A DNA stretch of 64,000 nucleotides from an uncultured bacterium (GTDB taxonomy: Bacteria > Planctomycetota > UBA8742 > UBA2392), in assembly GCA_938014885.1 (NCBI GenBank), contig CALLQI010000005.1, forward strand, positions 124,001 to 188,000, read 5' to 3'. The notes under the pieces are model-generated. The model ran no database searches. It saw only the letters and a list, made by a program, of their open reading frames with translations, and was not told where the DNA came from. Made by a program: the position numbers and the translations under genes. Positions 52,360-61,808 of the stretch are shown in pieces. Each line of letters starts with the position of its first letter. Positions within the stretch are counted from its first letter, which is position 1.

Positions 52360-55278
52360 TTAGTCAATTGTGACGTTGCCAGGCACGCTCACGCCAGCGC
52401 CGTCGAGGGCCTCGATGACTGCACCCGCGGCCACACTGACGTTGGCACCGGCCGTGCCGACCGCGTCGATACTGATCAAACCGGCTGCGCCATCAGTGTT
52501 CACCCCTGCGCCACCCTGCGAGCGCACTACCGCGCTGTTGGTGAACGTGATCGAAAGCGCCGGCTGGCTGAAGCCGGATGAACCAATCTCGATGTCGCCA
52601 CCCGCACCGCCGTCGTCGGAGCCGGCACCGCCAATTGCTTCCAGGGTGCCGCTGATCGTGATGACTGTGTTGTCATGCGCGGCCACCTGGATCGCTCCGC
52701 CCGAGCCGCCTTGTTCACCAGTGCCGCCCTGTGTACGCACGGTGCCGGAGATGTTCAGGACATTGCCGTCGCTGGATATCTCGATGCCTGTGGCGCCGCC
52801 GCCTTCTGCACTGGTTGCGGTGGTGTTGCCGCCGATACACTCAATGGTGCCCGACACATAGATGTCGCCCCCGCTAATGGGTGTTCCGGTGTTGGCATTG
52901 TTCAGCCAGATGTAGCCGCCGTCGCCGCCGTTGCCGCCGGTGGAGTCGCCACCGCGCGAGCGCAGTGTGCCGGTTACGCGGGTCGTGCCTGCAATCCCGT
53001 CACCGTCCTCGTCAGTGCTGATCTCGATCACTTCGCCGCCCGAGCTGCCGCCCCCGTTGCCCACGCCGTTGCCGCCGTTGGCCAGAATCGTAGCACCGAC
53101 GTTGATGTCGTGGCGCTCCGAATACAGCGAGGCATCTCCGGGCGCGCCGCCCTCGCCAGTACCGGAGACCGTTGATCCGTTGCCACCGGACACATTGATC
53201 GTACCGCCGCGGATCCAGGCATGGCCCAGGAATTCGCCCAGCAGGCCATCCTGCGTCACCGCGACATCACCCGAACCGTGGCCGCCGTTGGCCGTCGGTG
53301 AATCGCCGCCGCGCAGGTCGAGGTTCAGTGTGTCGCTTTCGAACCAGCCCAGTTCGCCGCATTCCAGGAACGCGCGGCCGCCAAGGCCGCCATTGCCCGT
53401 CGTTGAGGTACCGCCGCGCATGTCGAAGGTGCCGACAGTATTGATCATCGCGTAGCCGCCCTGGTCGGCCATGTTCATGGTCAGCAAACCGCCATTGCCG
53501 CCAGGAGCTGAAAAGCCCGTACCGCCACGGATAGAGCCCGCAAGCGTCAGGTCAATCGAGAACGCCGAGCCGTTGCCGACCTGCACGGTGCCCCCGCCGC
53601 CCGGAGGCGACGGTGAAGTGGGCGAGCCGATGATGTCGCCACCGTTGGCCAGGATGTTCACTTCAACTTCGGCTTCGGTCTGGGACAGCTGCAAAGATAC
53701 GTTGCCGCCCGCTCCGCCCACCAGTTCACCGTTGCCGCCATTGGCCGCCAAGTCAACCAACGCCTGCAACTCCTCACCAAAGTTGGAGAAGCAAGTGACG
53801 TTGGCAGTGCCACCATCGCCACCGGTAAGCAGCGCGCTTCCACCGTGAAGCGTGGCGTTAAGGAACGCATTGCGGGTCACTCCATAGCCCTGGATCTGGC
53901 CCAACCCGCCATCTCCGCCGTCAAGGCCGGTGGCCGAACTGCCGCCCTGGGCCTCGACCGTCAACCGCACATTCACACACCATGCCCCGTCGTGGTAGAT
54001 GGAGGCCTGACCCCCGTCCCCCGACGTACCGTTGGCACCGATGCCACCGTTGGCGGTGGCAATCACGGCCACACCGGTAATGCTTTCGCCGTCTACCGCC
54101 ACATTGATCGAAAACAGGCCAAGGTCAGCCGTCCCGCCGACAGCGCCATCGCCGCCATTGGCTGTGGCCCGCACCGCGCCGCGAACCCAATCGCCGGACG
54201 CAAAGAAACGGCCGGCCTGACCACCGGTGCCGGTGCCGGAATTGCCGCCGCTGGCCGTGGCGCCCACAAACAACTCAATGTCCGAGTTGTAATCGAGGAA
54301 CACATCGCCGCCAGTGCCGCCAGTGCCGCTGCCGGTGCTGGCACCACCGTCGGCCTCAAAGCCCCAATCGATGCGCTGGCGAGTATAGAAGCCGGTGTTG
54401 AAGTTGATGTCGCCGCCGTTGCCGCCGTCACCGGTGCCGTTGCCGACACCGCCGTTGGCGACCAGTCGGTCGGCGTCGATCAGGATCGCGCCTCGGTCAA
54501 CAAAGATCGACACGCTGCCGCCGTCTCCGCCCTCATCGCTCGCGCCGCCACCCGCACCCACCGACAAGAGCAGGCCCCGCAGCAACACCGAGCCATGGTC
54601 GGCCGAGATCAGGATCTCGCCGCCATCATTCGCGCCGCCCGTGCTGGCGGAAACATCCACCGTGCCCGAGATCGCAATCGCGGTGCCCGTGTTGGACAGG
54701 CTTTCCAGCGCAAGCGAAACGCTGCCCGTCAGCGACGGCGGCGTGGTAACGACCGGGCCGTCAAGCCGGATCACGTCGCCGCTTCCAAAAGCGCGAATCG
54801 CCACGGTGAATATGCCCGCAAGCGGCGCGTCGCCGAGGCTCAGCGTCACGCCGGAAGGCAGGTGGAAGTCCGCGCCCACGAGGTCAAGCGACGCCGTGCC
54901 GCCGTTTTCCGTGAACGCCGTCGGGTCAATCGCCGCCAGTTCCGCGTACGTGACCACGTTGTCCGCCATCACGCCGGCCGTCAGAAAGTTCGTGCTGATG
55001 CCCGGCAAGCTGCGGCCGTCATCGCGCCGGATGGTGCCTGAGCCCGTGGCCACAGTGATATCGCCGGCGTCGCCGCCCGACTCATTGGTTGCACCGTTGC
55101 CGCCGCTGACGTTGATGCCGATCGGCCCAGCTGGAAGCGCAGGGATGTTGGTGGGGATACTCGGGAACACAATCGTCCCTCCGCCGCCACCCTTCTTGTC
55201 GTCATCGTCGCTGCAGCCGCCAACAGTGAGGCCGCCAAGCATCAGGCCGCACAGGGCAGCCAGTTTCCATCCACGCAT
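52360..55278 (-). CDS. large glycine-rich repeat lipoprotein
   Basis: ATG 55278 gives 972 codons counting the stop, 971 residues. A signal peptide ends in the lipobox LTVGGC, followed by SDDDDKKGGGGG. The rest is long Gly/Asp/Thr-rich repeat sequence with phrases such as ANGGNG, GGDGGNGGDI and SVSIFVDRGAILIDADR, probably a beta-helix or beta-solenoid. It resembles the repetitive surface proteins found in planctomycetes and myxobacteria. It has no enzyme motif. Its GC-rich repeats are prone to recombination, so the length may vary between strains. Confidence 0.85.
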   Translation of the reverse strand: MRGWKLAALCGLMLGGLTVGGCSDDDDKKGGGGGTIVFPSIPTNIPALPAGPIGINVSGGNGATNESGGDAGDITVATGSGTIRRDDGRSLPGISTNFLTAGVMADNVVTYAELAAIDPTAFTENGGTASLDLVGADFHLPSGVTLSLGDAPLAGIFTVAIRAFGSGDVIRLDGPVVTTPPSLTGSVSLALESLSNTGTAIAISGTVDVSASTGGANDGGEILISADHGSVLLRGLLLSVGAGGGASDEGGDGGSVSIFVDRGAILIDADRLVANGGVGNGTGDGGNGGDINFNTGFYTRQRIDWGFEADGGASTGSGTGGTGGDVFLDYNSDIELFVGATASGGNSGTGTGGQAGRFFASGDWVRGAVRATANGGDGAVGGTADLGLFSINVAVDGESITGVAVIATANGGIGANGTSGDGGQASIYHDGAWCVNVRLTVEAQGGSSATGLDGGDGGLGQIQGYGVTRNAFLNATLHGGSALLTGGDGGTANVTCFSNFGEELQALVDLAANGGNGELVGGAGGNVSLQLSQTEAEVEVNILANGGDIIGSPTSPSPPGGGGTVQVGNGSAFSIDLTLAGSIRGGTGFSAPGGNGGLLTMNMADQGGYAMINTVGTFDMRGGTSTTGNGGLGGRAFLECGELGWFESDTLNLDLRGGDSPTANGGHGSGDVAVTQDGLLGEFLGHAWIRGGTINVSGGNGSTVSGTGEGGAPGDASLYSERHDINVGATILANGGNGVGNGGGSSGGEVIEISTDEDGDGIAGTTRVTGTLRSRGGDSTGGNGGDGGYIWLNNANTGTPISGGDIYVSGTIECIGGNTTATSAEGGGATGIEISSDGNVLNISGTVRTQGGTGEQGGSGGAIQVAAHDNTVITISGTLEAIGGAGSDDGGAGGDIEIGSSGFSQPALSITFTNSAVVRSQGGAGVNTDGAAGLISIDAVGTAGANVSVAAGAVIEALDGAGVSVPGNVTID

Positions 55279-55415
55279 GAGAATCCTCTGGTGTAGTGAA
55301 AAGTGAGCGCAGTCTTGTACCCCACCCACCAAGCCGGGTCAAAGAACTTGCGCGATGTCACTTGCACAAATCGAACAGCTGGTCGCAACGGCTTACGCGA
55401 AGTACTGCAATTCGA

Positions 55416-55711
55416 GTTAACTGCAACAGCGTTACACCAAGGCGCAAAGCAGCGCCGCGAGCTGCCGATGCACCGAACGCGGCCGATCGCATTGAGCGTC
55501 TGCCTGAAGCGCGGAGTACGGCGACTGCTTTCCCACACGAAGACACCAAGGCACGAAGCAAGGCGAATGCCCGCTACCGAAGCCAGAGGCGGCTCGTGGC
55601 GCGCCGTTGCGTCTTGGCGTTACGCAGTTGCCGTTCAACCCAAACGCAGTTGCTGTTCTTCGTGATACTTCGTGTTCTTCGTGGACAACCCGCGGTTGCC
55701 GTTGGCATTCG
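55416..55711. repeat. dispersed intergenic element, copy C (composite)
   Basis: The outer arms (55532-55558 and 55658-55689) have CCACACGAAGACACCAAGG and CTTCGTGTTCTTCGTGG. A second inverted pair lies at 55419-55450 and about 55607-55630, with CGTTACACCAAGGCGCAAAG words. The element fills most of the 441-base gap between the glycine-rich lipoprotein and pdxA. Confidence 0.65.
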
Positions 55712-55719
55712 GCCATCGT

Positions 55720-56847
55720 TCAGCTTCGGCTTAGTTGTGCCGCGCGGCGGCAAGATACTTCGTGGGCTTGTACGAAGGCTTCGTACATTGCGCCTTCGTC
55801 GGCTTCGTGTTTGCCCGCGATATCGAAAGCCGTGCCGTGATCAGGGCTGGTGCGCACGATGGGCAACCCCAGGGTCATGTTCACGCCGCTGTGGAATGCC
55901 AGTGTCTTCACAGGGATCAGCCCCTGGTCGTGATACATCGCGACCACGGCGTCGTAGCGCCCGGCCTTGGCGAAGTGAAACACGCTGTCCGCTGACACCG
56001 GGCCATCAATCGTGACGCTGCGGCCGCGGCAGGCCTTGATCGCCGGCTCAATCACTTTGCGTTCCTCAGGCCCGAAGCGGCCGTTTTCACCGGCGTGCGG
56101 GTTCAGGCCGCAAACGGCGATGCGCGGATGCTCAACACCGAAGTCATCGCGGCAGGCGGCGATGGTGACTTCAAGTGTCTTCTGCACCAGCTTGCGCGTC
56201 AGTAGAGCAGGTACTTTGGCCAAGGGCACATGAATCGTGGCCAGCGCGACCCGCAGCCCGCCCCCCACCAGCATCATCACCGGGTGCTTCACCTGGCATG
56301 CCTGTGCGAACATTTCCGTGTGGCCGGGAAAAGGGAAGTCGCGCGCGTCCATGTTGTCTTTGCAGATTGGCGCGGTGACCACCGCGTCGCTTACGCCCTG
56401 CTCCAGAATTTCAATGCAAGCGCCCAGATACGTAGCCGCGCGTTCAGCGCTGAGCTTGCCGGGTTTGCCGGGGCGGATCGCACGTTCATCTTTATTGCCG
56501 CAGTCCAGGAAGATCGGCCGCCATGGTTCGTCACCCTGCGGTGCCAGACGATGCAGCATGAAGCCCGGGTCTTCGATGAAGTCCTGCGCGGGCACGATGT
56601 GGTAGGTGTGCATCGCGCTGGCTTTCTCGAGTGACAGCGCGTACAGGTAGGCGTCACCGAGCACAGCCAGAGGGCGCTCAGGCAGGATCAGGTGTTTGCG
56701 TTGCAGGCGCTTGATCGCCTTGTGCGTGACTTCGGGGCCTATGCCCGCCGGGTCACCGCTGGTGACGACCATGGGCACCGCGAAATCCTCAAGCAGGAAC
56801 TCGCCGGTGTCATCGTCATCATGGTTTTCGTGGTCGTGCCCGCTCAA
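55720..56847 (-). CDS. pdxA: 4-hydroxythreonine-4-phosphate dehydrogenase PdxA
   Basis: A 375-residue PdxA of the vitamin B6 pathway. It oxidises 4-phosphohydroxy-L-threonine, then PdxJ continues. Landmarks are TSGDPAGIGPEVTHKAI, VVTAPICKDN, FPGHTEMFA, CGLNPHAGENGRFG, AMYHDQGLIPVK and LPIVRTSPDHGTAFDIAG. An additional His/Asp-rich N-terminus (about 1-24, HDHENHDDDD) is unusual. Its start overlaps the stop of the VWA gene by four bases (ATGA), so translation is probably coupled. Confidence 0.95.
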   Translation of the reverse strand: MSGHDHENHDDDDTGEFLLEDFAVPMVVTSGDPAGIGPEVTHKAIKRLQRKHLILPERPLAVLGDAYLYALSLEKASAMHTYHIVPAQDFIEDPGFMLHRLAPQGDEPWRPIFLDCGNKDERAIRPGKPGKLSAERAATYLGACIEILEQGVSDAVVTAPICKDNMDARDFPFPGHTEMFAQACQVKHPVMMLVGGGLRVALATIHVPLAKVPALLTRKLVQKTLEVTIAACRDDFGVEHPRIAVCGLNPHAGENGRFGPEERKVIEPAIKACRGRSVTIDGPVSADSVFHFAKAGRYDAVVAMYHDQGLIPVKTLAFHSGVNMTLGLPIVRTSPDHGTAFDIAGKHEADEGAMYEAFVQAHEVSCRRAAQLSRS

Positions 56848-59342
56848 GCCCGTCTCCGCACCAGCCGCTCAATCGGCAGCAGGATAAGCACGAACGCCGC
56901 AAGTAACAGCGCGGGGTATGTGACCGGAACACGGGTCAGGCTCACCACCGGCGGGCGTGCAGGCAGCGGTGTCACGGCCTCAGCGGGCAGCACCATCACG
57001 AAACTGGCGTCGCTGGCCGGTTGCCGCGAGACGTACACGTCGCCGATGCGGCGTGATTCATCGCCTACACTTTCGATCACTTCGGCCGCACCCACCGGCA
57101 GCTCGCCTTGCTGCGGCAGCAGGCGGCCTTGCTCGTGTTTCAGGCCGACTCGTGTTCCGCCGATTTGCAGGTAGTAACTGGCTTCTGGCAGCGGGTCCAG
57201 AATTCGAAGGCCGTCCGTTGCGGCCTCAGCAAGCAAGCGCACGTCAGGCTGTTCCGCGGGCAGCAGCCAGCGCACTGAGGCAGCAAACAATGCGGGAAAC
57301 TCGGCCCAGCCGGTGACTTCGCCCAGTGCCTCCGGGTCCGTGCCCGCGCCCCAGAAACCCACGCGGCCGAGTCCCCAGGCGCGGAACGACAGCACCGGGC
57401 TTGTGATGCCTTCGCGGGTGACACTCAGCGCGTTGGCACTGTCCGAGCGCGCCAGGCAGCGCGCAAACCAGGCAACTTTGGGCGACGGCTTCGGCAGCGC
57501 GTCGTCGCCGAACAGCGCGAGGCCGAATGGCTGCATCTCCAGCGGGAAGTCCCCGGGCATGACGTCAATCTTGGGTGGCTCAAGTGCCGCTGCCTTTTGG
57601 TCCTCGATGCGCTTGCGGCGGGCGTCTTCTTCATCCTGTTTCTTGCGATCGTATGTCTTGAATGCGGTCTCGACGGACTCAACAAACAGCGCCGGTGCCT
57701 TACTTGGGTCAGAGGGGATGTACTTGTACTCGGGCTTGGTGGCCAGGTCGTCCAGCACGCGCTGCGCGGCCACAACTTCGGGCCCGCCGCCGGTGAACTC
57801 GTCGCCGATGCCGATGGCCACGATGTTGATGTCCTTGCTGATCGCGCGAATCTTCAGTTCCGAAAGGCGCTTTCCTTCGACAGTGTTGGCGCGGCGGTCG
57901 CCGCCGTCGGTCAGCAGGATGATCAGCTTCACTGCCGTGCGTTCGTCTTGTGTGACGGAAATGGCCTCCTCCATAGCGGCGTAGATGTCGGTGTTGTAGC
58001 CGCTGTCGTCGAACTCGCGATCACTAGTGACTTTGCCAAGACGCTCTTCGGCGTGGCGCGCGTCGAAGGGCAGGAAGACACGTGGCTTTTCAAGCCAGGT
58101 CGGCTTCAACGTGAAGGTCAGGATCGAAGCTCGTGCATCGACCGACAGTTTTTTCAGCGATTCGGCGACACACTTGACCGCGATATGCCAACGCGTGGCC
58201 CCGCCCGGAACTATTCCTTCCATGGACAGCGAGCGATCCAGGACAAAGCACACGCTGACCTTTGCGATTTCCGTGGGTGTCGAGACTTCGTCAACGGGCG
58301 GGTCGTCAGGTTTCGGCTGCTTGCTTTCCTTTAGCAGCAGCACCGGCAGCAAATCGCGCACGCGCTGCGACAGGTTTTCCGGAGGCACAAACTTCGCACC
58401 GTCGCCGGTCACGAACAGGCCGCCGCCGCGCGCGACAAACCCGCTAAGGTCCGCCGCCTGTGACTCGTCCAGGTGCAGCAGCGCGTCCACGTGGGTAAGT
58501 ACGGCCGCCACAGAGACGCCGTCACGCACCAGCGCCGCCGCGCCGAACGCGGGCACGGTCAACCTGTGCAGTTGCAGGTCCGGCAGCATGGCAGTGGCGC
58601 GCGCCGTGGCGGCCGCATCCATGCCCAGCAGCAGCACGTGGGGCTTGTCGCCGACGCGCAGCACATAGCCGCCGCGCTGCACGACGGTGCCGTTTTCGGA
58701 CAACTCGGCCTCGATCACGTGCGAACCGGGGGCAAGCCCGGCCAATTCGAGCACGCCGTCGGCGTGTTCAAGCGCTTGTCCATCCAGTTTGAGGCGTAGT
58801 TGGCCGCCGCTGGTGGACACCCTGATGCGTGCCGTTTCGCCGGGCTCGACCGTGGTCGGGGCCTGCCAGCCCAGAATGCGCGCGCTGGTCGCGGCCCTGT
58901 GGGTGGGTGGCGCGAAGAAGCGGCACGGCATGCCCAGTGCGGCCACGGCGGCCCGTGCACGCGGGATGTGTTCGGCCGCAGCGTAGACTTCGGCCATCGC
59001 GGGCGGCGCGGGGGTTTCCAGCGCGTCGCGCAGTGCATTCGTGAAGCCGGCCAGATCGGTGAACTCGCGGTCCGCAGCGCTGCCGGGCGCAGGGCCGCCG
59101 GGAAGCGTCAGTCGCCAGGTGCCCGCGGGCTCAAAGCGAGTGGTGTCCTGGCGTTCCTCAACAAACCCGGCCAGCGCCAGTACGACCATGGCCGCAGCGG
59201 ACGCGCGCAGAGTCATTGCCGCCAGCACGGTCTTGGGCCCATGGCGGCGCAGGCCCAGCCACGCAAACGCCAGCAGCAGGGCCGCGATCAAGAGTCCCCA
59301 CCCCAACGCAGAAGGTTGTGCAATCTGCATCGAAAGCATCAT
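56844..59342 (-). CDS. membrane protein with VWA domain and GATase-like segment
   Basis: I prefer ATG 59342 (GAAGG just upstream) over the extended frame; ATG 59339 is also possible. From 59342 it is 832 residues. Two N-terminal membrane segments (about 13-32 and 40-58) are followed by a periplasmic part with PHVLLLGMDAAATARATAML and a GATase-like GGGLFVTGDGAK. The VWA domain follows, with MIDAS FVLDRSLSMEG and LLTDGGD; a C-terminal helix ends in VRRRA. This resembles the BatA/VWA membrane proteins of MoxR systems. It overlaps pdxA by four bases and is divergent from asnS. Confidence 0.87.
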   Translation of the reverse strand: MMLSMQIAQPSALGWGLLIAALLLAFAWLGLRRHGPKTVLAAMTLRASAAAMVVLALAGFVEERQDTTRFEPAGTWRLTLPGGPAPGSAADREFTDLAGFTNALRDALETPAPPAMAEVYAAAEHIPRARAAVAALGMPCRFFAPPTHRAATSARILGWQAPTTVEPGETARIRVSTSGGQLRLKLDGQALEHADGVLELAGLAPGSHVIEAELSENGTVVQRGGYVLRVGDKPHVLLLGMDAAATARATAMLPDLQLHRLTVPAFGAAALVRDGVSVAAVLTHVDALLHLDESQAADLSGFVARGGGLFVTGDGAKFVPPENLSQRVRDLLPVLLLKESKQPKPDDPPVDEVSTPTEIAKVSVCFVLDRSLSMEGIVPGGATRWHIAVKCVAESLKKLSVDARASILTFTLKPTWLEKPRVFLPFDARHAEERLGKVTSDREFDDSGYNTDIYAAMEEAISVTQDERTAVKLIILLTDGGDRRANTVEGKRLSELKIRAISKDINIVAIGIGDEFTGGGPEVVAAQRVLDDLATKPEYKYIPSDPSKAPALFVESVETAFKTYDRKKQDEEDARRKRIEDQKAAALEPPKIDVMPGDFPLEMQPFGLALFGDDALPKPSPKVAWFARCLARSDSANALSVTREGITSPVLSFRAWGLGRVGFWGAGTDPEALGEVTGWAEFPALFAASVRWLLPAEQPDVRLLAEAATDGLRILDPLPEASYYLQIGGTRVGLKHEQGRLLPQQGELPVGAAEVIESVGDESRRIGDVYVSRQPASDASFVMVLPAEAVTPLPARPPVVSLTRVPVTYPALLLAAFVLILLPIERLVRRRA

Positions 59343-59409
59343 GCCCTTCGCGCCCGGTTGTGCGGGCAAAGACCCCTGTGCATAGTGCGCCCGACCAAAG
59401 GACGCCGCC

Positions 59410-60759
59410 ATGAGTGTAACCGTACGCACGCTGAAGCAACACCTCGATACCGAAGTCGAACTGAAGGGCTGGCTCTACAACCGGCGCGGCAGCGGCAAGC
59501 TCCTGTTCCTGCAGTTCCGCGACGGCACGGGCATCGTGCAGGTCGTCATGGGCAAGGCCGACGTGCCCGAGGCCGTTTTCGAAACCGCCAAGCGCATCGG
59601 CAACGAAAGCAGCATCATCATCAAAGGCCGCGTGAAAAAGGACGACCGCAGCCCGATCGGCGTCGAAATCCAGGGCAGCGACTTGCAGGTGATCCAGGAA
59701 GTCCACGACTACCCGATCCAGATCACCGAAGACGTGCCCAACATCGACAAGCTGCTCGACCAGCGCCACCTGTGGATCCGCAGCCGCACGCCCCACGCGA
59801 TTCTGCGCGTGCGCAGCGAAGTGGTGCAGGCGATTCGCGAGTTCTACTACAACAAGGGCTTCGTGCTGTTCGACGCGCCCATGTTCACGCCCGCGAGCTG
59901 CGAGGGCACCAGCACCCTGTTTGAGGTCCCCTACTTCGACGGCACCGCCTACCTGTCACAGTCAGGCCAGCTTTACGGTGAGGCCGGGGCACTGGCGTTC
60001 CGCGACGTTGTCGTGTTCGGGCCCACGTTCCGTGCCGAGAAATCGAAGACGCGCCGGCACCTGACCGAATTCTGGATGGTTGAGCCCGAGTGCGCCTTCC
60101 TGGAACTCGACGGCGTGATGGACCTTGCCGAAGAACAGATTCGCTACGTGGTCAGCCGCGCGCTCGACCGCTGCAAGGAAGAATTGAAGGTGCTCGAGCG
60201 CGACACCAGCATCCTGGAACAGATCACCAAGCCCTTCCCGCGCGTGGCCTATTCTGAGATGCAAGGCGTGCTGCAAAAGCTGAAGGCCGAGTTCGCAGCC
60301 AGCGGCGACCCCGAAAAGCAGAAGCTCGCGGGCGATATTCTGAAGGGCGGCCTCAACGACGACCTGGGTGCAGCCGACGAAACCGCCATCGGCCTGCATT
60401 ACAAGCAATGCGTGATGGTCCACCGCTACCCGCGCCACGTGAAGGCGTTCTACATGAAGAAGGATCCGGTGGATGAAACCAAGGCGCTGTGCGTGGACGT
60501 GATCGCGCCGGAAGGCGTGGGCGAAATCGTGGGCGGCAGCCAGCGCGAAGATTCGCTCGATGAGCTGCAGCGGCAGATCGAGCATCACAAGGTGGACCCG
60601 GCCAGCGTTTCGTGGTTCGTGGACCTGCGCAAGTACGGCAGCGTGCCGCACGGCGGGTTCGGCATGGGCGTTGAGCGCTGCGTGCAGTGGATCACCGGCT
60701 GCCAGCACGTGCGTGAAGCCATACCTTTCCCGCGCACGATTTACCGCCTGAATCCTTAA
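59410..60759 (+). CDS. asnS: asparaginyl-tRNA synthetase
   Basis: A 449-residue class IIb synthetase, ATG 59410 with AAGGA upstream. The N-terminal OB-fold (about 1-100, GWLYNRRGSGKLLFLQFRDG) is followed by the catalytic core with FTPASCEGTSTLFEV, FGPTFRAEKSKTRRHLTEFWM (motif 2) and GFGMGVERCVQWI (motif 3). These details distinguish AsnRS from AspRS and LysRS. It charges tRNA-Asn directly. gatB lies 1 kb downstream, see findings. Confidence 0.96.
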   Translation: MSVTVRTLKQHLDTEVELKGWLYNRRGSGKLLFLQFRDGTGIVQVVMGKADVPEAVFETAKRIGNESSIIIKGRVKKDDRSPIGVEIQGSDLQVIQEVHDYPIQITEDVPNIDKLLDQRHLWIRSRTPHAILRVRSEVVQAIREFYYNKGFVLFDAPMFTPASCEGTSTLFEVPYFDGTAYLSQSGQLYGEAGALAFRDVVVFGPTFRAEKSKTRRHLTEFWMVEPECAFLELDGVMDLAEEQIRYVVSRALDRCKEELKVLERDTSILEQITKPFPRVAYSEMQGVLQKLKAEFAASGDPEKQKLAGDILKGGLNDDLGAADETAIGLHYKQCVMVHRYPRHVKAFYMKKDPVDETKALCVDVIAPEGVGEIVGGSQREDSLDELQRQIEHHKVDPASVSWFVDLRKYGSVPHGGFGMGVERCVQWITGCQHVREAIPFPRTIYRLNP

Positions 60760-60857
60760 GGTCTGCAGGCTCGAAAGGCATGCGCTGAATCACGCCGTTA
60801 GCTATGGCGCGAACGCCGCGCCAAGCCACAATCTGGCCACAGCCGCAGGAGCACATC

Positions 60858-61535
60858 TTGGCCCAGGCCATCATCATCGACCTGTACGACACCCTGACCG
60901 ATGAGTCTGACAACGAGCGCAATGCGATTGCGCTGCTGCGCCAGATCGTCGCGACGGCCGGCGTGCGCGTCTCGGAACAAGCCCTGAAAGAAGCTGAAGC
61001 TCACTCGATCGAAAGTTTCGCGCCGGACCAGTTTGAGGCCATGATCTTCCGCCTCGTGAACCGCGACACAACCATGGCGCTGCGCTGCATCAGCGCGTTC
61101 CGCAAGAATTTCCCGCGCGCGGTGAAGATACGGCCTGAGGCCAAGTCCATCGTGGAAGCCTGCAAACAGCGCGGCTGGAAGATCGCGCTGGCGCAGGCCC
61201 CCAACAAAGACGAGGCCGACGCGCTGCAAAAGTCCGGCGTGCTGCCGCTGATCGACATCAAGGGCCCGCCGCCGGCGCTGAAGCTTGCGTTGCCTGACAT
61301 GCGCGTGCTTGAGTTCCTGCTGGGGCAGCTTGGCGTAATGCCCGGCGATTGCGTGATGCTGGGCAACCGCATCGACAACGACATCCGCCCTGCCAAGAAC
61401 CTGCGCATGACAGCCGTGCAGGTGCAAGTCGGCAGCCACGGCAAACGGCAGCTCCCGCGCGACCTCAAAGACGTGCCCGACTACGAAGCCCCGGACATCA
61501 AAGCCCTGCTGCACGTAATCCCCACAGTCGTGTAG
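60858..61535 (+). CDS. HAD-superfamily hydrolase-like protein
   Basis: TTG 60858 has AGGAG six bases upstream and begins just before the HAD motif; ATG 60804 adds 18 non-conserved residues. From TTG it is 225 residues. The HAD motif I is IIIDLYDTLTD (nucleophile Asp and second Asp), and motif IV is MLGNRIDNDIRPAKNLRM. Motif II/III residues are less clear. A phosphatase-type role is likely but the substrate is unknown. It is followed by the repeat element copy D and gatB. Confidence 0.85.
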   Translation: MAQAIIIDLYDTLTDESDNERNAIALLRQIVATAGVRVSEQALKEAEAHSIESFAPDQFEAMIFRLVNRDTTMALRCISAFRKNFPRAVKIRPEAKSIVEACKQRGWKIALAQAPNKDEADALQKSGVLPLIDIKGPPPALKLALPDMRVLEFLLGQLGVMPGDCVMLGNRIDNDIRPAKNLRMTAVQVQVGSHGKRQLPRDLKDVPDYEAPDIKALLHVIPTVV

Positions 61536-61559
61536 CCGCCACTGCACCGCTGCGCGAAC

Positions 61560-61765
61560 TGCGCAAAGCACGGCCACTTCCGTATCCACGAAGAACACGA
61601 AGTTCACGAAGAAGGCAACAGCACAACGGCCACGTCGTTGTCGCACTCAAGCACTGAGTCCGACTTTGGCGACTTGACGCTTTGGCGGTTAAGTCCTTGG
61701 CACTTACCCGAAGGCCTTTGCAGTCCTTCGTGAACTTAGTGTCCTTAGTGGATAACAGCAGTTGG
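61560..61765. repeat. dispersed intergenic element, copy D
   Basis: The arms 61582-61611 and 61726-61754 pair with about three mismatches in 29 bases, with core CCACGAAGAACACGAAG. The interior has the GCCAAA-type core in the opposite sense (GACGCTTTGGCGGTTAAG near 61675-61692). It fills most of the 273-base gap upstream of gatB. Confidence 0.75.
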
Positions 61766-61808
61766 TCCCCCGCTTTCCAACCTGCGTGCCGCAGTCCACA
61801 ATTGGCGC

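Noticed and set aside
52360..55278. CRISPR-like or satellite repeat suggested by GCC-rich periodicity
   Set aside because: The periodicity comes from Gly-rich codons of one continuous reading frame with a signal peptide; there are no identical repeats with regular spacers.
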